Part shown: piece by piece, positions 1 to 7,209 of the stretch
Numbering within the stretch: position 1 is the first letter of the stretch
How the letters are laid out: every line of letters starts with the position of its first letter
Source of the DNA: Oscillospiraceae bacterium
GTDB taxonomy: Bacteria; Bacillota; Clostridia; Oscillospirales; QAMX01
Direction: 5' to 3'
DNA length: 9,212 bases
NCBI GenBank assembly: GCA_902772625.1
Contig: CACYBP010000383.1
Span: forward strand, 1-9,212
Position numbers and translations under genes: made by a program
Notes under the pieces: generated by a model
Told to the model about the DNA's origin: nothing
Seen by the model: the letters and a program-made list of their open reading frames with translations, nothing else
The model's database searches: none

Positions 1-34
1 AAACATATTACGATCTGGAGGGACATGAAAGCAT

Positions 35-778
35 ATGAAAATCATCAACGACGTCGTTTACGGCGCTTCATCACTCGATCTCTGCCTGCCGGACAGTATG
101 CCGGCGCCGCTCTTCCTCTATTTTCACGGCGGCGGTCTGGAGGCCGGGGACAAATCGGATTTCCAGAGGCACGCGGAGGTGCTAGCCCGGCGCGGCATCG
201 CCTCGGCCAGCGCCAACTACCGGATGTATCCCTCAGCGCGTTTTCCCGATTTCATCCGGGACGCCGCCGAAGCGACCGCCTTCCTCAAGGCGCACGGCGC
301 GGAATACGGCGGGTTTTCAGGGATCTATGTCGGCGGCTCCTCGGCGGGCGGGTATCTTTCCATGATGCTCTATTTCGATAAGACCTATCTCAATGCCCAC
401 GGGATCGATCCCGACGATCTTTCGGGCTACGTCTTCGACGCCGGTCAGCCCACCACGCACTATAACGTCCTCAGGGAGCGCGGGATCGATCCCCGCGCCA
501 TCCGGGTGGACGAGGCGTCTCCCCTCTACTTTATCGACAAGCCGGCGGAAAACCCGCTTCAGAAGGCAAAGCTCCTCTTTATCGCCGCCGACAACGACAT
601 GCCGGGCAGACTGGAGCAGCATTACGTCCTTCTGCGCACCCTTTACGCCTTCGGCTACTCCCCCGCCCGGGTCACCTTTCGCAGGATGAGCGGATATAAT
701 CACTGCGGTTACACCGGAGAACCGGTCTTTGCGGACATGGTCTCGGAATTCATCCTTCCCGGATCGGCGAAGGATTGA
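35..778 (+). CDS. alpha/beta hydrolase (esterase/lipase-like)
   Basis: A 247-residue soluble protein of the alpha/beta hydrolase fold, probably a cytoplasmic carboxylesterase or lipase-like enzyme. Seen: an HGGG oxyanion-hole motif at residues 31-34, a nucleophile elbow G-S-S-A-G at 101-105 with Ser103 as likely nucleophile, an acid in the 'AADND' segment (Asp186 or Asp188) and a catalytic His223 in 'GYNHCGY'. No signal peptide or membrane segment is visible. This order of motifs is usual for the HGGG (hormone-sensitive-lipase/BD-FAE-like) esterases, and the length is slightly short but complete. An in-frame TGA lies just upstream at 26-28, so the ATG at 35 is the earliest ATG possible. The GGAGGG at 17-22 is 12 nt away, longer than usual, and an out-of-frame ATG at 25 sits between them. 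Substrate unknown. It is convergent with the HTH gene and not obviously linked to the polyamine operon. Confidence 0.9.
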   Translation: MKIINDVVYGASSLDLCLPDSMPAPLFLYFHGGGLEAGDKSDFQRHAEVLARRGIASASANYRMYPSARFPDFIRDAAEATAFLKAHGAEYGGFSGIYVGGSSAGGYLSMMLYFDKTYLNAHGIDPDDLSGYVFDAGQPTTHYNVLRERGIDPRAIRVDEASPLYFIDKPAENPLQKAKLLFIAADNDMPGRLEQHYVLLRTLYAFGYSPARVTFRRMSGYNHCGYTGEPVFADMVSEFILPGSAKD

Positions 779-796
779 AGGAGACAGGATAGGAAA

Positions 797-828
797 AGGC
801 GGCCTCCGGATCGTTCCGGAGGCCGCTT
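797..828. terminator. bidirectional intrinsic terminator
   Basis: A perfect 12-bp GC-rich stem (arms 799-810 and 815-826, loop TCGT) lies between the convergent hydrolase and HTH genes. On the plus strand it is followed by TTCATTTTATT and on the minus strand by CTTTTCC. It probably ends transcripts from both sides. Confidence 0.85.
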
Positions 829-832
829 CATT

Positions 833-1246
833 TTATTCTCTCTCTATCTTTACCTCTCCTGTTATCGTTTTTCCGGGTCCCAGATCAAAGCGGATCCCCA
901 ACCGGTTCTTTCCCGGTTCCAATTCATACGCCGTCTGCCGGACGAGCTTCCTTCCGGAATAGACCGCCACCCGGAGCTTTCCGTCGTCGGGCCAGGGCAC
1001 CTTGTCAACCAGTTCATATACCGGCTCTCTTTCGATCCTTTTGCCGAAAAGCTCGTCGATCGAAATCCCGAGTATTCCGGAAAGCTCCGTCAGAAACGCC
1101 ACATCCGGCGCGTTGATCCTCTGTTCCCATTTGGATACCGCCTGCGGCGAGACTCCGACCCGCTCCGCAAGTTCTTCCTGCGTCATGCCGTTCAGTCTGC
1201 GATAATACGCGATGTTGTTTGCAAGTACGTTGATCAAATAGATCAT
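833..1246 (-). CDS. XRE-family helix-turn-helix transcriptional regulator
   Basis: A 137-residue DNA-binding protein. Residues about 10-66 form a Cro/C1-type HTH: 'MTQEELAERVGVSPQAVSKWE' at 21-41 contains the two HTH helices, followed by the usual 'LSGILGISIDELF' helix pair. Residues about 70-137 form a short beta-rich C-terminal domain ('DDGKLRVAVYSGRKLV...') often found fused to XRE domains in Clostridia; its ligand is unknown. Start choice is uncertain. The ATG at 1246 abuts the AAAGGGG stretch with no spacer, whereas an in-frame TTG at 1237 lies 8 nt after it, a normal Shine-Dalgarno distance, and would give a protein starting (M)INVLANNI. The open frame continues further upstream to 1360 without family similarity and was not used. 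The gene lies downstream of the polyamine operon on the same strand but behind that operon's terminator. A role in polyamine control is possible only by proximity. Confidence 0.85.
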   Translation of the reverse strand: MIYLINVLANNIAYYRRLNGMTQEELAERVGVSPQAVSKWEQRINAPDVAFLTELSGILGISIDELFGKRIEREPVYELVDKVPWPDDGKLRVAVYSGRKLVRQTAYELEPGKNRLGIRFDLGPGKTITGEVKIERE

Positions 1247-1363
1247 CCCCTTTCTTTGTCTTGCCAAGAGAATATCATTCTTTCCGGAATAAGAGAATAG
1301 AGCACCGGTTGCAAAGCTATGAGCGATGGTTGAGAAAACAAAAAAGCTCTTCTCTCTCATACG

Positions 1364-1394
1364 AAAACGCCGGACTCCCCGGGAGAGTCCGGCG
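1364..1394 (-). terminator. terminator of the polyamine operon
   Basis: On the minus strand, five bases after the nspC stop codon, a 10-bp stem CGCCGGACTC/GAGTCCGGCG (arms 1385-1394 and 1368-1377, 7-nt loop) is followed by TTTTCG. A second T-rich stretch (TTTTTTGTTTTC) follows about 20 nt later. It likely closes the five-gene operon before the HTH gene. Confidence 0.8.
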
Positions 1395-1399
1395 CCGGG

Positions 1400-2614
1400 T
1401 TACTCCTTGCTTCCGAGTCTGTCACGGAAATCCTCATATCCGAAGGCTCTGATCTTTGAAAAGGTACCGGTCCGGTCCCTTTTCCAGATCGAGGGCAGCG
1501 GCATACCGTTGAAGGTGTTGTTCTTGCAGGTGGTATAGATCGCCATGTCGCCGAAGACCAGGAGATCGTTTTCCTTAAGCTTTTCGGGGAACGCGTAATC
1601 CCCGATCACGTCGCCCGCAAGGCACGTCGGTCCCGCCAGGCGGTAAAGAAAGCCATCTTTTCCCGCGGCCTCCGCGCCGTAAAGCGGCGGCAGATAGGGC
1701 ATCTCGATCACGTCGGGCATATGGCAGGCGGCGCTTCCGTCCAGGATCGCGATTCTCACGCCGGCATTCTCCACCACGTCCAGGACTCTCGTCAGGAAAT
1801 ACCCCGCGTTGAGAGCCACGGCCTCGCCGGGCTCCAGATAGACCTCGACCTCCCATTTTTCCCGCGTCTCGCGGATCAGCCTTTCGAGCCGTTCCAGATC
1901 GTACCCGGGGCGGGTGACGTGATGTCCGCCGCCCAGGTTGATCCATTTCATAAAGGGAAGCCATTCGCCGAAGCTTTTTTCCAGCGCGCGAAGCGTCGTT
2001 TCCAAAGCGTCGGAATCCTGCTCGCAAAGGGTGTGGAAGTGCACGCCGTCCAGGATCGAAAACAGATCCAGCGTCATCTCTTCGTCCCATCGCGCCTTCG
2101 TGACCCCCAGTCGGCTTCCCGGCGCGCAGGGATCGTAGATCGCGTGCCCCTCCTGGGTGGAGCATTCGGGGTTCAGACGAAGCCCGACCTCCAAGCCGGC
2201 GTTTTTCGCCCGCTCGCCGAATTTCCGGAGCTGACCGATCGAATTGAAGACGATATGATCGGCATACCGGGTAATCCCGGCAAACTCCTCCTCCCGGAAG
2301 GCCGCCGAGAAGACGTGGGTCTCCTTTCCGGGCATTTTTTCATATCCGAGGCGGGTCTCATAAAGACCGCTGGCTTCGGTGCCATGGAGATAGCGGCTGA
2401 GGATCGGGTAAAAATCGTAATTGGAAAAGGCCTTCTGCGCAAGCAATATCCGGCATCCGGTCTTATCCGAGAGGCGTTTCAGGATCTCTCCGTTTTTCAC
2501 AAGAGCCGCCTCATCGATCACGTAGGCCGGTGTGGGGATCCCGGAGAAAAGCTCCTCCGGCGCGGCGCCTCCCAATTCTCCGAAGGGAGGCCGCAGATCG
2601 GGACGGGGGATCAT
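1400..2614 (-). CDS. nspC: carboxynorspermidine/carboxyspermidine decarboxylase
   Basis: A 404-residue PLP enzyme of the alanine-racemase-fold (fold III) decarboxylases. It removes CO2 from carboxyspermidine (or carboxynorspermidine), giving spermidine (or norspermidine), the last step of the aspartate-semialdehyde route. Seen: 'LLAQKAFSNY' with the PLP-binding lysine at 61, 'GGGHH' at 228-232 and 'EPGEAVALNAGYF' from 261 (phosphate/PLP contacts), the substrate-side 'HTLCEQ' at 194-199, and 'GPTCLAGDVIG' from 329 with the C-terminal-domain active-site cysteine at 331. Length fits the family, with about 20 extra N-terminal residues before 'IPTPAYVID'. The ATG overlaps the stop of the upstream dehydrogenase (ATGA, 2611-2614), which supports this start and suggests translational coupling; the upstream SD is weak (GTGGA). 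Which triamine is made cannot be read from the sequence. Putrescine supplied by SpeB makes spermidine likely. Confidence 0.93.
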   Translation of the reverse strand: MIPRPDLRPPFGELGGAAPEELFSGIPTPAYVIDEAALVKNGEILKRLSDKTGCRILLAQKAFSNYDFYPILSRYLHGTEASGLYETRLGYEKMPGKETHVFSAAFREEEFAGITRYADHIVFNSIGQLRKFGERAKNAGLEVGLRLNPECSTQEGHAIYDPCAPGSRLGVTKARWDEEMTLDLFSILDGVHFHTLCEQDSDALETTLRALEKSFGEWLPFMKWINLGGGHHVTRPGYDLERLERLIRETREKWEVEVYLEPGEAVALNAGYFLTRVLDVVENAGVRIAILDGSAACHMPDVIEMPYLPPLYGAEAAGKDGFLYRLAGPTCLAGDVIGDYAFPEKLKENDLLVFGDMAIYTTCKNNTFNGMPLPSIWKRDRTGTFSKIRAFGYEDFRDRLGSKE

Positions 2615-3870
2615 TCCACGATCACCGGGGCGCGGTTTTCGCTTCTCGGAAGCCCGTTCTCATCCAGCGCCTTCAGGAAGGGATCCGGGTCGAATTCCTC
2701 CACGGTGTGCACACCGGTCAGGTTCCACTTGCCGGTGAGGAGCATCATCGCGCCGCACATGGCGGGAACGCCGGTGGTGTAGCTGATGGCCTGGCTCTTT
2801 ACCTCGCGGTAGCAGGCCTGGTGATCGCAGACGTTATAGATATAATAGGTCTTTTCTTTTCCGTCCTTTTTCCCGGTGAAGATGCAGCCGATGTTGGTCT
2901 TTCCCACGGTGCGGGGACCGAGGCTCGCGGGATCGGGAAGGAGAGCCTTGAGGAATTTGATGGGAACGATCTCGTGCCCCTCGAAGTTCACCGGGGTGGT
3001 GGAAAGCATCCCCACGTTTTCCAGGCATTTCATATGGGTCAGATAGCTCTGGCCGAAGGTCATGAAGAAACGGATCCTTTTGACCTCGGGGATGTTTTCG
3101 GCCAGCGATTCCAGCTCCTCGTGATGCAGAAGGTACATATCCTTTCTGCCCACCTCGTCAAAGTCGTATTCCCGCTTGACGGACATGGCCGGGATCTCCA
3201 CCCATTTGCCGTTTTCGATATAGCTTCCGGGAGCCGAGACCTCGCGCAGATTGACCTCGGGGTTGAAATTGGTGGCAAAGGGATAACCGTGATCGCCGCC
3301 GTTGCAGTCCAGGATGTCGATGGTGTCGATCTCGTCGAACTCGTGTTTTTTGGCGTAGGCGCAGTAGGCTTGGGTCACGCCGGGGTCGAATCCGCATCCG
3401 AGAAGCGCGGTCAGGCCCGCTTTCTCGAATCTTTCCCGGTACGCCCATTGCCAGCTGTAATCAAAATAGGCCGAAAAGCCCTTTTCCCGGCACCTCTTCT
3501 CGTAGATCTCCCGCCAGGCGGGGTCGTCGGTGTCCTCCGGCTCGTAATTCGCGGTATCCATATAGTTCACGCCGCAGGCGAGACACGCGTCCATGATCGT
3601 GAGATCCTGATAAGGAAGGGCGATGTTCATCACCAGATCGGGCTTATACGCCCGGATCAGGGCGACAAGCTCCTCCACCCGGTCGGCGTCCACTCTGGCG
3701 GTGGTGATCTTCATGGAGGTGGTCCCCTCCAGATCGGCGGCCAGGGCGTCGCACTTGGATTTCGTACGGCTCGCGATGCACATTTCGGTGAAGATTTCGC
3801 TTCTCTGGGCGCATTTCCGGATGGCGACCTGCGCCACGCCGCCGCAGCCGATAACCAATACTCTGCTCAT
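2611..3870 (-). CDS. carboxynorspermidine/carboxyspermidine dehydrogenase (saccharopine dehydrogenase family)
   Basis: A 419-residue NAD(P)H-dependent reductase of the Lys1-like saccharopine dehydrogenase family, usually called CASDH or carboxynorspermidine synthase. It reductively condenses aspartate beta-semialdehyde with a diamine (putrescine to carboxyspermidine, or diaminopropane to carboxynorspermidine). Seen: an N-terminal Rossmann loop 'GCGGVA' at residues 8-13, then the family's 'DLVMNIALPYQDLTIMDACL' and 'GVNYMDTANYE' segments, and 'LTALLGCGFDPGVTQAYCAYA', typical of CASDH. Length is normal. Start: ATG at 3870 preceded by GAGGAGG at about 8 nt; only 12 nt separate it from the speB stop. 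Its stop overlaps the nspC start by 4 nt, so the two consecutive pathway enzymes are probably made in matched amounts. A lysine-pathway saccharopine enzyme is the alternative, but the nspC partner argues strongly against it. Confidence 0.93.
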   Translation of the reverse strand: MSRVLVIGCGGVAQVAIRKCAQRSEIFTEMCIASRTKSKCDALAADLEGTTSMKITTARVDADRVEELVALIRAYKPDLVMNIALPYQDLTIMDACLACGVNYMDTANYEPEDTDDPAWREIYEKRCREKGFSAYFDYSWQWAYRERFEKAGLTALLGCGFDPGVTQAYCAYAKKHEFDEIDTIDILDCNGGDHGYPFATNFNPEVNLREVSAPGSYIENGKWVEIPAMSVKREYDFDEVGRKDMYLLHHEELESLAENIPEVKRIRFFMTFGQSYLTHMKCLENVGMLSTTPVNFEGHEIVPIKFLKALLPDPASLGPRTVGKTNIGCIFTGKKDGKEKTYYIYNVCDHQACYREVKSQAISYTTGVPAMCGAMMLLTGKWNLTGVHTVEEFDPDPFLKALDENGLPRSENRAPVIVE

Positions 3871-3882
3871 TTTCTATCCTCC

Positions 3883-4743
3883 TCAAGCTCTCTTAATGGC
3901 AAGAAGCAGTTCTCTGAGTACCTTGCAGGCCGTCGCCGTGCTGGACCCGCTCTGATCGAGAGACGGCGCAAGCTCGGTGAGATCGGCCGCCGCAAGATTC
4001 GTTTCCGACACCAGAAGGATCGCGTCCAGAAGCATCGGGAATGATACGCCTCCCGCCTCCGGCGTCCCGGTGCCGGGGAACACCGCGGGATCCAGGCAAT
4101 CCAGATCGACGGTCAGATAGACCGGCGTTCCGGCCCTTTTCAGGGCCTCGCAGGTCTCGCGAAGACCCGTGAAATCAAATTTATGAAGATCGGTATGCTC
4201 CTTGGCAAACCGGAACTCTTCCCTCTCCCCGCTTCGGATGCAGTATTGATGGATCCTCCCGTCTCCCATGAGATCGTGGGCGCGGCGCACCACCGCCGCG
4301 TGGCTGAGCTTCGCGCCGAGATATTCGTCCCTGAGATCGGTATGCGCGTCGAACTGGATCAGATGGAGATCGGGGTATTTCCGGAGCGTGGCGCGCAGAG
4401 CACCGAGCGTCACCAGATGTTCCCCGCCCAGAAGAACCGGGAGTTTCCCGTGTTTCAGGATCTCCTCCGCCCTCTCCTCGATATCCCGAAGAGCCGATTC
4501 CGCGTTTCCGAAGGAAAGCTCCAGATCGCCCGCGTCAAAGACCCGGATATCGCTCAGGTCTTTATCCTGATAAGGGCTGTAGGTCTCAAGACCGAAGCTT
4601 TCGTGCCGCATGGCCGCCGAGCCGAAGCGGGCGCCGGGACGAAAGCTGGTGGTGGAATCAAACGGCGCGCCGAAAAGCACGATCGACGCCTCTTCAAAGC
4701 CCGCGTCGCAGCCGATAAAGGTCTCCACGTTGGGAGAGATCAT
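3883..4743 (-). CDS. speB: agmatinase (ureohydrolase family)
   Basis: A 286-residue binuclear-manganese ureohydrolase that likely cleaves agmatine to putrescine and urea. Metal ligands and motifs are all present: 'GGEH' with His109, 'DAHTD' with Asp132, His134 and Asp136, and 'DLDCLDPAVFPGTGTPEAGG' with Asp213 and Asp215, plus Glu257 in the late 'ADLTELAPSLD' motif. The PGTGTPE(A/P)GG form is that of agmatinases rather than arginases. Start: ATG at 4743 overlaps the speE stop as ATGA, with AGGAGGTGG inside the end of speE as its SD. The frame stays open further upstream, but that part is only the antisense-frame shadow of speE. Next to speA, agmatine is the expected substrate. N1-aminopropylagmatine or carboxyaminopropylagmatine-derived substrates are possible alternatives because speE and the CASDH pair are in the same operon. 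Confidence 0.92.
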   Translation of the reverse strand: MISPNVETFIGCDAGFEEASIVLFGAPFDSTTSFRPGARFGSAAMRHESFGLETYSPYQDKDLSDIRVFDAGDLELSFGNAESALRDIEERAEEILKHGKLPVLLGGEHLVTLGALRATLRKYPDLHLIQFDAHTDLRDEYLGAKLSHAAVVRRAHDLMGDGRIHQYCIRSGEREEFRFAKEHTDLHKFDFTGLRETCEALKRAGTPVYLTVDLDCLDPAVFPGTGTPEAGGVSFPMLLDAILLVSETNLAAADLTELAPSLDQSGSSTATACKVLRELLLAIKRA

Positions 4744-5597
4744 CTGGTCTCCACCTCCTGCAGCATTTTTTCCAGGAAGGCCGGCAGATAGAAGGCGCCG
4801 ACGTGAAGCTTCGTGGTGTAATACCGCGTTTCCAGACCAAGCTTTTCCCATTTGCCGGGGTTCAGATCGTCGATGGGATGGTATTTCTTGCTGGCAAAAC
4901 CGAAAAGCCAGTAGCCCGCGGCATAGGTCGGGATGTGCGCCTGATAGACGCGGCTGATGGGAAAGGTGTTGACAATCCGCTTGTGACTTCTCTGCATGGC
5001 CTCGGCGTCGTGCTGATAGAAGGGGCTTCCCTGCTGGTTCACCATGATGCCGTCTTCCTTCAGGGCGTTGAAGCAGCTGCCGTAGAATTCCCGGGTGAAA
5101 TACCCTTCCGAAGGGCCGGAGGGGTCGACCGAGTCCACGATGATCAGATCGTACTGCTCGCTGCACCGGCGGATGAAGCGGAGGGCGTTGTCAAAATAGA
5201 TATGCACCCGCTCGTCATCCAGACGGCTGGCGTTTTCAGGCAGATAAATCCGGCAGGCTTCCACCACCTGGGGATCCATTTCCACCAGATCGATCCGTTT
5301 CACGCTCTCGTACCGTGCAAGCTCCTTCACCACGCCGCCGTCCCCCGCGCCGATCACCAGAACGCTCTCGGCGTTCGGATGCACCGACATGGGCACGTGG
5401 GTGATCATTTCGTCGTAGATAAACTCGTCCCTTTCGGTGAGCATCACGTTGTTGTCCAGCGTCAGGACTCTTCCGAACTCCGGCGTCTCGAAAATATCGA
5501 TCTGCTGGTAATCGCTGCGGCTGGAATAGAGATGGCGGTTGACGCGGATGCTGTGCTTCACGTCGGGGGTATGAAATTCACTGAACCAGAGTTCCAC
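4740..5597 (-). CDS. speE: spermidine synthase (polyamine aminopropyltransferase)
   Basis: A 285-residue aminopropyltransferase that normally moves the aminopropyl group of decarboxylated S-adenosylmethionine to putrescine. Seen: the N-terminal beta domain, then 'DEFIYDEMITHVP' (Tyr61) where the family usually has YHEM, the nucleotide-binding 'GAGDGG' at 83-88 (usually GGGDGG), Glu106 in 'LVEMD', the acidic catalytic pair Asp155/Asp158 in 'VDSVDP' followed by 'SGPSEGYF', the 'MVNQQGSPF' strand, and 'IPTYAAGYW' at 222-230 where PTYPSG is more common. Core catalytic residues are intact. The start is GTG at 5597, placed 7 nt after GGAGG, which itself overlaps the speA stop region (12-nt gap). 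No speD (AdoMet decarboxylase) lies in the window, so the donor must be supplied elsewhere, or substrate use may be unusual (for example agmatine as acceptor). Confidence 0.93.
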   Translation of the reverse strand: MELWFSEFHTPDVKHSIRVNRHLYSSRSDYQQIDIFETPEFGRVLTLDNNVMLTERDEFIYDEMITHVPMSVHPNAESVLVIGAGDGGVVKELARYESVKRIDLVEMDPQVVEACRIYLPENASRLDDERVHIYFDNALRFIRRCSEQYDLIIVDSVDPSGPSEGYFTREFYGSCFNALKEDGIMVNQQGSPFYQHDAEAMQRSHKRIVNTFPISRVYQAHIPTYAAGYWLFGFASKKYHPIDDLNPGKWEKLGLETRYYTTKLHVGAFYLPAFLEKMLQEVETR

Positions 5598-5609
5598 GGC
5601 GTTTCCTCC

Positions 5610-7070
5610 TTATGCCAGCACGTTCAGGCGCAGAATGTCCGGATCCTCAGGACCCGTCATGGAGCAGCCCTTCGCCTTGGCGTATTCGATATAGTCCAGG
5701 ATCTCGTGCGTGATGCGCTCTCCCGGCGCCAGAATCGGGATCCCCGGCGGGTAACACATGACGAACTCACTGCAGATATACCCGGCGCTCTCCCGGAGCG
5801 GAAGGCTTTTCGTCTCGGCGTAGAAGGCCTCCTGGGGGCTTTTGACCACGTCGGGGTCGATATACTCCTGGCTCAATAGGCCGGAGCTGTCCCGCTGGTA
5901 ACGGCGGCGGATCTCGGCCAGGGCGCTGACCAGTCTTTCCAGCTCCTGCGGCCGGTCGCCCATGGAAAGATAGGCGAGAATGTTGCCGATGTCGCCGAAT
6001 TCGATCTGGATATCGTATTCGTCCCGGAGAATGTCGTAAACCTCGATGCCGGCAAGGCCGATATCCCGGGTGTGCACGCTGAGCTTTGTGGGATCGAAAT
6101 CAAAGATCGCGTTGCCGTCGATCAGCTCTTCTCCGAAGGCGTAATAGCCGCCGATGGCGTTGATCTCCTCCCGGGCGTAATTCGCCATTTCGGTGACGCG
6201 GCTGAACACCGTCTTCCCGCGCATGGCGAGATTTTTCCGGCTGATGTCCAAGCTGGACATCAGAAGATAGCTTCCCGAGGTGGTCTGGGTCAGATTGATG
6301 ATCTGTCTGACATGTCCCGCGCTGACGCGGGGGCCGGTGAGAAGAAGGCTGGACTGCGTAAGGCTTCCGCCGCTTTTGTGCATCGAAACGGCGGTGATAT
6401 CGGCCCCGGCCTCCATGGCCGAAACCGGCATGCCCTCGCCGAAATAGAAATGGGTCCCGTGGGCTTCGTCCGCAAGGCAGTACATCCCCGCGTCGTGGGC
6501 CATTTTCACGATGGCCCGGAGATCGCTGCAGATCCCGTAATAGGTCGGGTTGTTGACCAGCACCGCCACGGCGTCGGGGTTCTCCGCGATGGCCTGCGCC
6601 ACCTTCTCCCGCTTCATCCCCAGAGAGATGCCGAGCCGGGAATCCACCTCCGGATTCACGTAGACCGGCACCGCCCCGCAGAGCACCAGGGCGTTGATGA
6701 CGCTGCGGTGTACGTTGCGCGGCAGGATGATCTTGTCCCCCCGCTTGCAGGTGGAAAGCACCATGCTCTGCACCGAGCTGGTGGTCCCGCCCACCATCAG
6801 AAAGGCGTGCGCCGCGCCGAAGGCCTCGGCCGCGAGTTCCTCCGCCTCCCGGATCACCGAGATCGGATGGCAGAGGTTGTCCAGAGGCTTCATGCTGTTG
6901 ACGTCGATGCCCACGCACTGCTCGCCGAGGAAAGCGGTCAGTTCCGGGTTGCCCCGGCCGTGCTTATGTCCCGGCACGTCGAAGGGAACCACCCGCATCT
7001 GCCGGAAGGTCTGAAGCGCCTCGTAGATCGGGGCGCGGCTTTGATCGAGAAGCTTGTTTTTCTGATCCAT
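5610..7070 (-). CDS. speA: arginine decarboxylase (PLP fold-I, Orn/Lys/Arg decarboxylase family)
   Basis: A 486-residue cytoplasmic PLP enzyme, the size of the short Bacillus-type SpeA without the N-terminal wing domain. Motifs in order: 'FDVPGHKHGRG' at 30-40, 'GGTTSS' at 94-99, 'DEAHG' at 201-205 (Asp201 for the PLP ring nitrogen), 'SMHKSGGSLTQSS' with PLP-lysine Lys232, and the C-terminal 'CYPPGIPILAPGE'. Arginine as substrate, giving agmatine, is inferred from the agmatinase gene in the same operon; lysine or ornithine cannot be excluded from motifs alone. Start: ATG at 7070 with GAGGTGG five bases upstream. The frame is open for 44 more codons upstream, but that stretch encodes the terminator hairpin and has no family similarity. 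It is the first gene of the operon and follows a long structured leader. Confidence 0.93.
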   Translation of the reverse strand: MDQKNKLLDQSRAPIYEALQTFRQMRVVPFDVPGHKHGRGNPELTAFLGEQCVGIDVNSMKPLDNLCHPISVIREAEELAAEAFGAAHAFLMVGGTTSSVQSMVLSTCKRGDKIILPRNVHRSVINALVLCGAVPVYVNPEVDSRLGISLGMKREKVAQAIAENPDAVAVLVNNPTYYGICSDLRAIVKMAHDAGMYCLADEAHGTHFYFGEGMPVSAMEAGADITAVSMHKSGGSLTQSSLLLTGPRVSAGHVRQIINLTQTTSGSYLLMSSLDISRKNLAMRGKTVFSRVTEMANYAREEINAIGGYYAFGEELIDGNAIFDFDPTKLSVHTRDIGLAGIEVYDILRDEYDIQIEFGDIGNILAYLSMGDRPQELERLVSALAEIRRRYQRDSSGLLSQEYIDPDVVKSPQEAFYAETKSLPLRESAGYICSEFVMCYPPGIPILAPGERITHEILDYIEYAKAKGCSMTGPEDPDILRLNVLA

Positions 7071-7075
7071 GGGAA

Positions 7076-7082
7076 CCACCTC
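7076..7082 (-). promoter_or_regulatory. speA ribosome binding site next to terminator T-run
   Basis: GAGGTGG on the minus strand, five bases before the ATG at 7070, fixes the speA start against the 44-codon in-frame extension. It follows the terminator T-run directly. Confidence 0.8.
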
Positions 7083-7124
7083 AAAAAAGTAACGTGCAGG
7101 CTGCGTTATCACGCAGTCTGCACG
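7083..7124 (-). terminator. attenuator terminator in the speA leader
   Basis: On the minus strand, CGTGCAG-A-CTGCGT (7124-7111), loop GATA and ACGCAG-C-CTGCACG (7106-7093) form a 14-position stem with a single A-C mismatch. TTAC then TTTTTT (7088-7083) follows. The T-run abuts the speA ribosome binding site GAGGTGG (7082-7076), so an intact terminator here would stop transcription just before the first gene of the operon. Constitutive termination at this place makes no sense; it implies conditional read-through. Confidence 0.8.
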
Positions 7125-7129
7125 GAAAA

Positions 7130-7167
7130 CGGCACCGGGATATCCCCGAAGAAGGTCTCCCCGGCCG
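7130..7167 (-). other. GC-rich hairpin in speA leader
   Basis: CGGC/GCCG (7130-7133 with 7164-7167) and CGGG/CCCG (7136-7139 with 7160-7163) form an 8-bp stem interrupted by a 2-nt bulge, between the large leader domain and the attenuator terminator. Its role is unknown. Confidence 0.4.
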
Positions 7168-7209
7168 GTCGGTCTGAGGAAACCCTGTTCTTGCGGACGC
7201 ACGGAGGTT

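Noticed and set aside
25..381. 118-codon plus-strand frame starting at ATG 25
   Set aside because: Arginine-rich, low-complexity shadow of the hydrolase in another frame; the ATG is only 2 nt from the GGAGGG.
1247..1363. Promoter for the HTH gene
   Set aside because: A TTGCAA with a TATTCC-like box 17 nt later can be drawn on the minus strand, but the -10 match is too weak to call.
2530..4044. 504-codon plus-strand open frame
   Set aside because: Antisense shadow of the CASDH gene and parts of its neighbours. The minus strand carries complete, motif-bearing enzymes; long antisense frames are common in GC-rich genes. The same applies to the plus-strand frames at 1721-2782, 4803-5879 and 6072-7211.
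4744..5166. Upstream extension of the SpeB frame inside speE
   Set aside because: The extension overlaps the conserved speE coding region in another frame. The ATG at 4743 with AGGAGGTGG and ATGA overlap gives a normal-length agmatinase.
7071..7202. 44-codon in-frame N-terminal extension of SpeA
   Set aside because: It encodes the attenuator terminator and T-run, lacks similarity to the family, and the ATG at 7070 has a well-spaced ribosome binding site.
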